Source: Promicromonosporaceae bacterium (lineage in GTDB: Bacteria; Actinomycetota; Actinomycetes; Actinomycetales; Cellulomonadaceae). From it: 35,015 bases of DNA. The notes beneath the pieces were generated by a model, which searched no databases, was not told the origin of the DNA, and saw nothing but the letters and a program-made list of their open reading frames with translations. Where the stretch lies: contig WRHK01000041.1 of the NCBI GenBank assembly GCA_009783295.1, forward strand, positions 1 through 35,015, in the 5' to 3' direction. The translations under genes were made by a program, and so were the position numbers. Positions 34,970-35,015 of the stretch are shown one piece after another (within the stretch, counting starts at the first letter, position 1; each line of letters opens with the position of its first letter).

Positions 34970-35015
34970 GGCGGGGCCCGCCAGCCCCCACCCCCCCCCC
35001 CCCGCCCCCCCCCCC
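34970..35015. other. Low-complexity poly-C end, probable contig-end artefact
   Basis: The last ~30 bases are almost pure C, with single A and G interruptions. This is unlike anything else in the window and coincides with the window end. No gene is visible in 34889-35015. Confidence 0.7.

Overview
This window is chromosomal DNA from a high-GC actinobacterium. The housekeeping block (hisI, trpE, trpC, trpB, trpA, lgt, pyk, a PdtaR-type ANTAR regulator, polA, rpsA, coaE) has the gene content and approximate order known from the hisI-to-coaE region of Mycobacterium tuberculosis. The sortase-assembled pilus cluster, abundant GTG starts, ANTAR regulator and HGxxPAAW protein fit the order Micrococcales (Cellulomonas or Promicromonospora relatives). 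The family-level placement is inference. The right end decays into poly-C and looks like a poor-quality contig end.

Layout. (1) 1-4227, plus strand: the 3' end of a pilus cluster, with a partial surface/tip protein, a major pilin (signal peptide, YPKN pilin motif, E-box, LPLTG), a class C pilin-polymerase sortase and a class E-like sortase. (2) 4224-9296: a small membrane protein, coaE, a marR gene divergent from a fused ABC exporter with a perfect 10-bp inverted repeat between them, then a TIGR01777 epimerase and a NUDIX hydrolase. (3) 9313-12998: rpsA and pfkA (both minus), each followed by a strong hairpin, and a plus-strand SAM methyltransferase. (4) 12989-13193: an unusual symmetric array of the 10-mer CGCGAGATAG, five direct copies then five inverted copies at an exact 20-bp period, filling the whole gap between two convergent genes and supplying both of their stop codons. 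(5) 13184-20085: a DUF606-type DMT transporter, a DUF2200 gene coupled to a DUF368 (PopT-type) undecaprenyl-phosphate transporter, polA, a hotdog thioesterase divergent from polA across 18 bp, a GNAT and pdtaR. (6) tRNA-Leu(CAA) and a two-way terminator. (7) 20355-34888, minus strand: pyk, gltBD, and a compact operon hisI-trpE-TIGR02234-HGxxPAAW-trpC-trpB-trpA-lgt in which most neighbours overlap by GTGA or ATGA.

How the genes connect. The pilus genes encode a self-contained assembly line: pilin, polymerising sortase and a probable anchoring sortase. MarR probably represses the adjacent exporter through the shared palindrome. The trp operon makes tryptophan but lacks trpD and trpG here, and ends in lgt (lipoprotein maturation). 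GltBD supplies glutamate; pfkA and pyk are the two classic control steps of glycolysis. Several genes (marR, the exporter, the NUDIX gene, the DMT transporter, polA and pdtaR) have a TANNNT -10-like hexamer 6-8 nt before the start codon, suggesting leaderless mRNAs. The most unusual item, which I do not recognise as a described element, is the CGCGAGATAG array.
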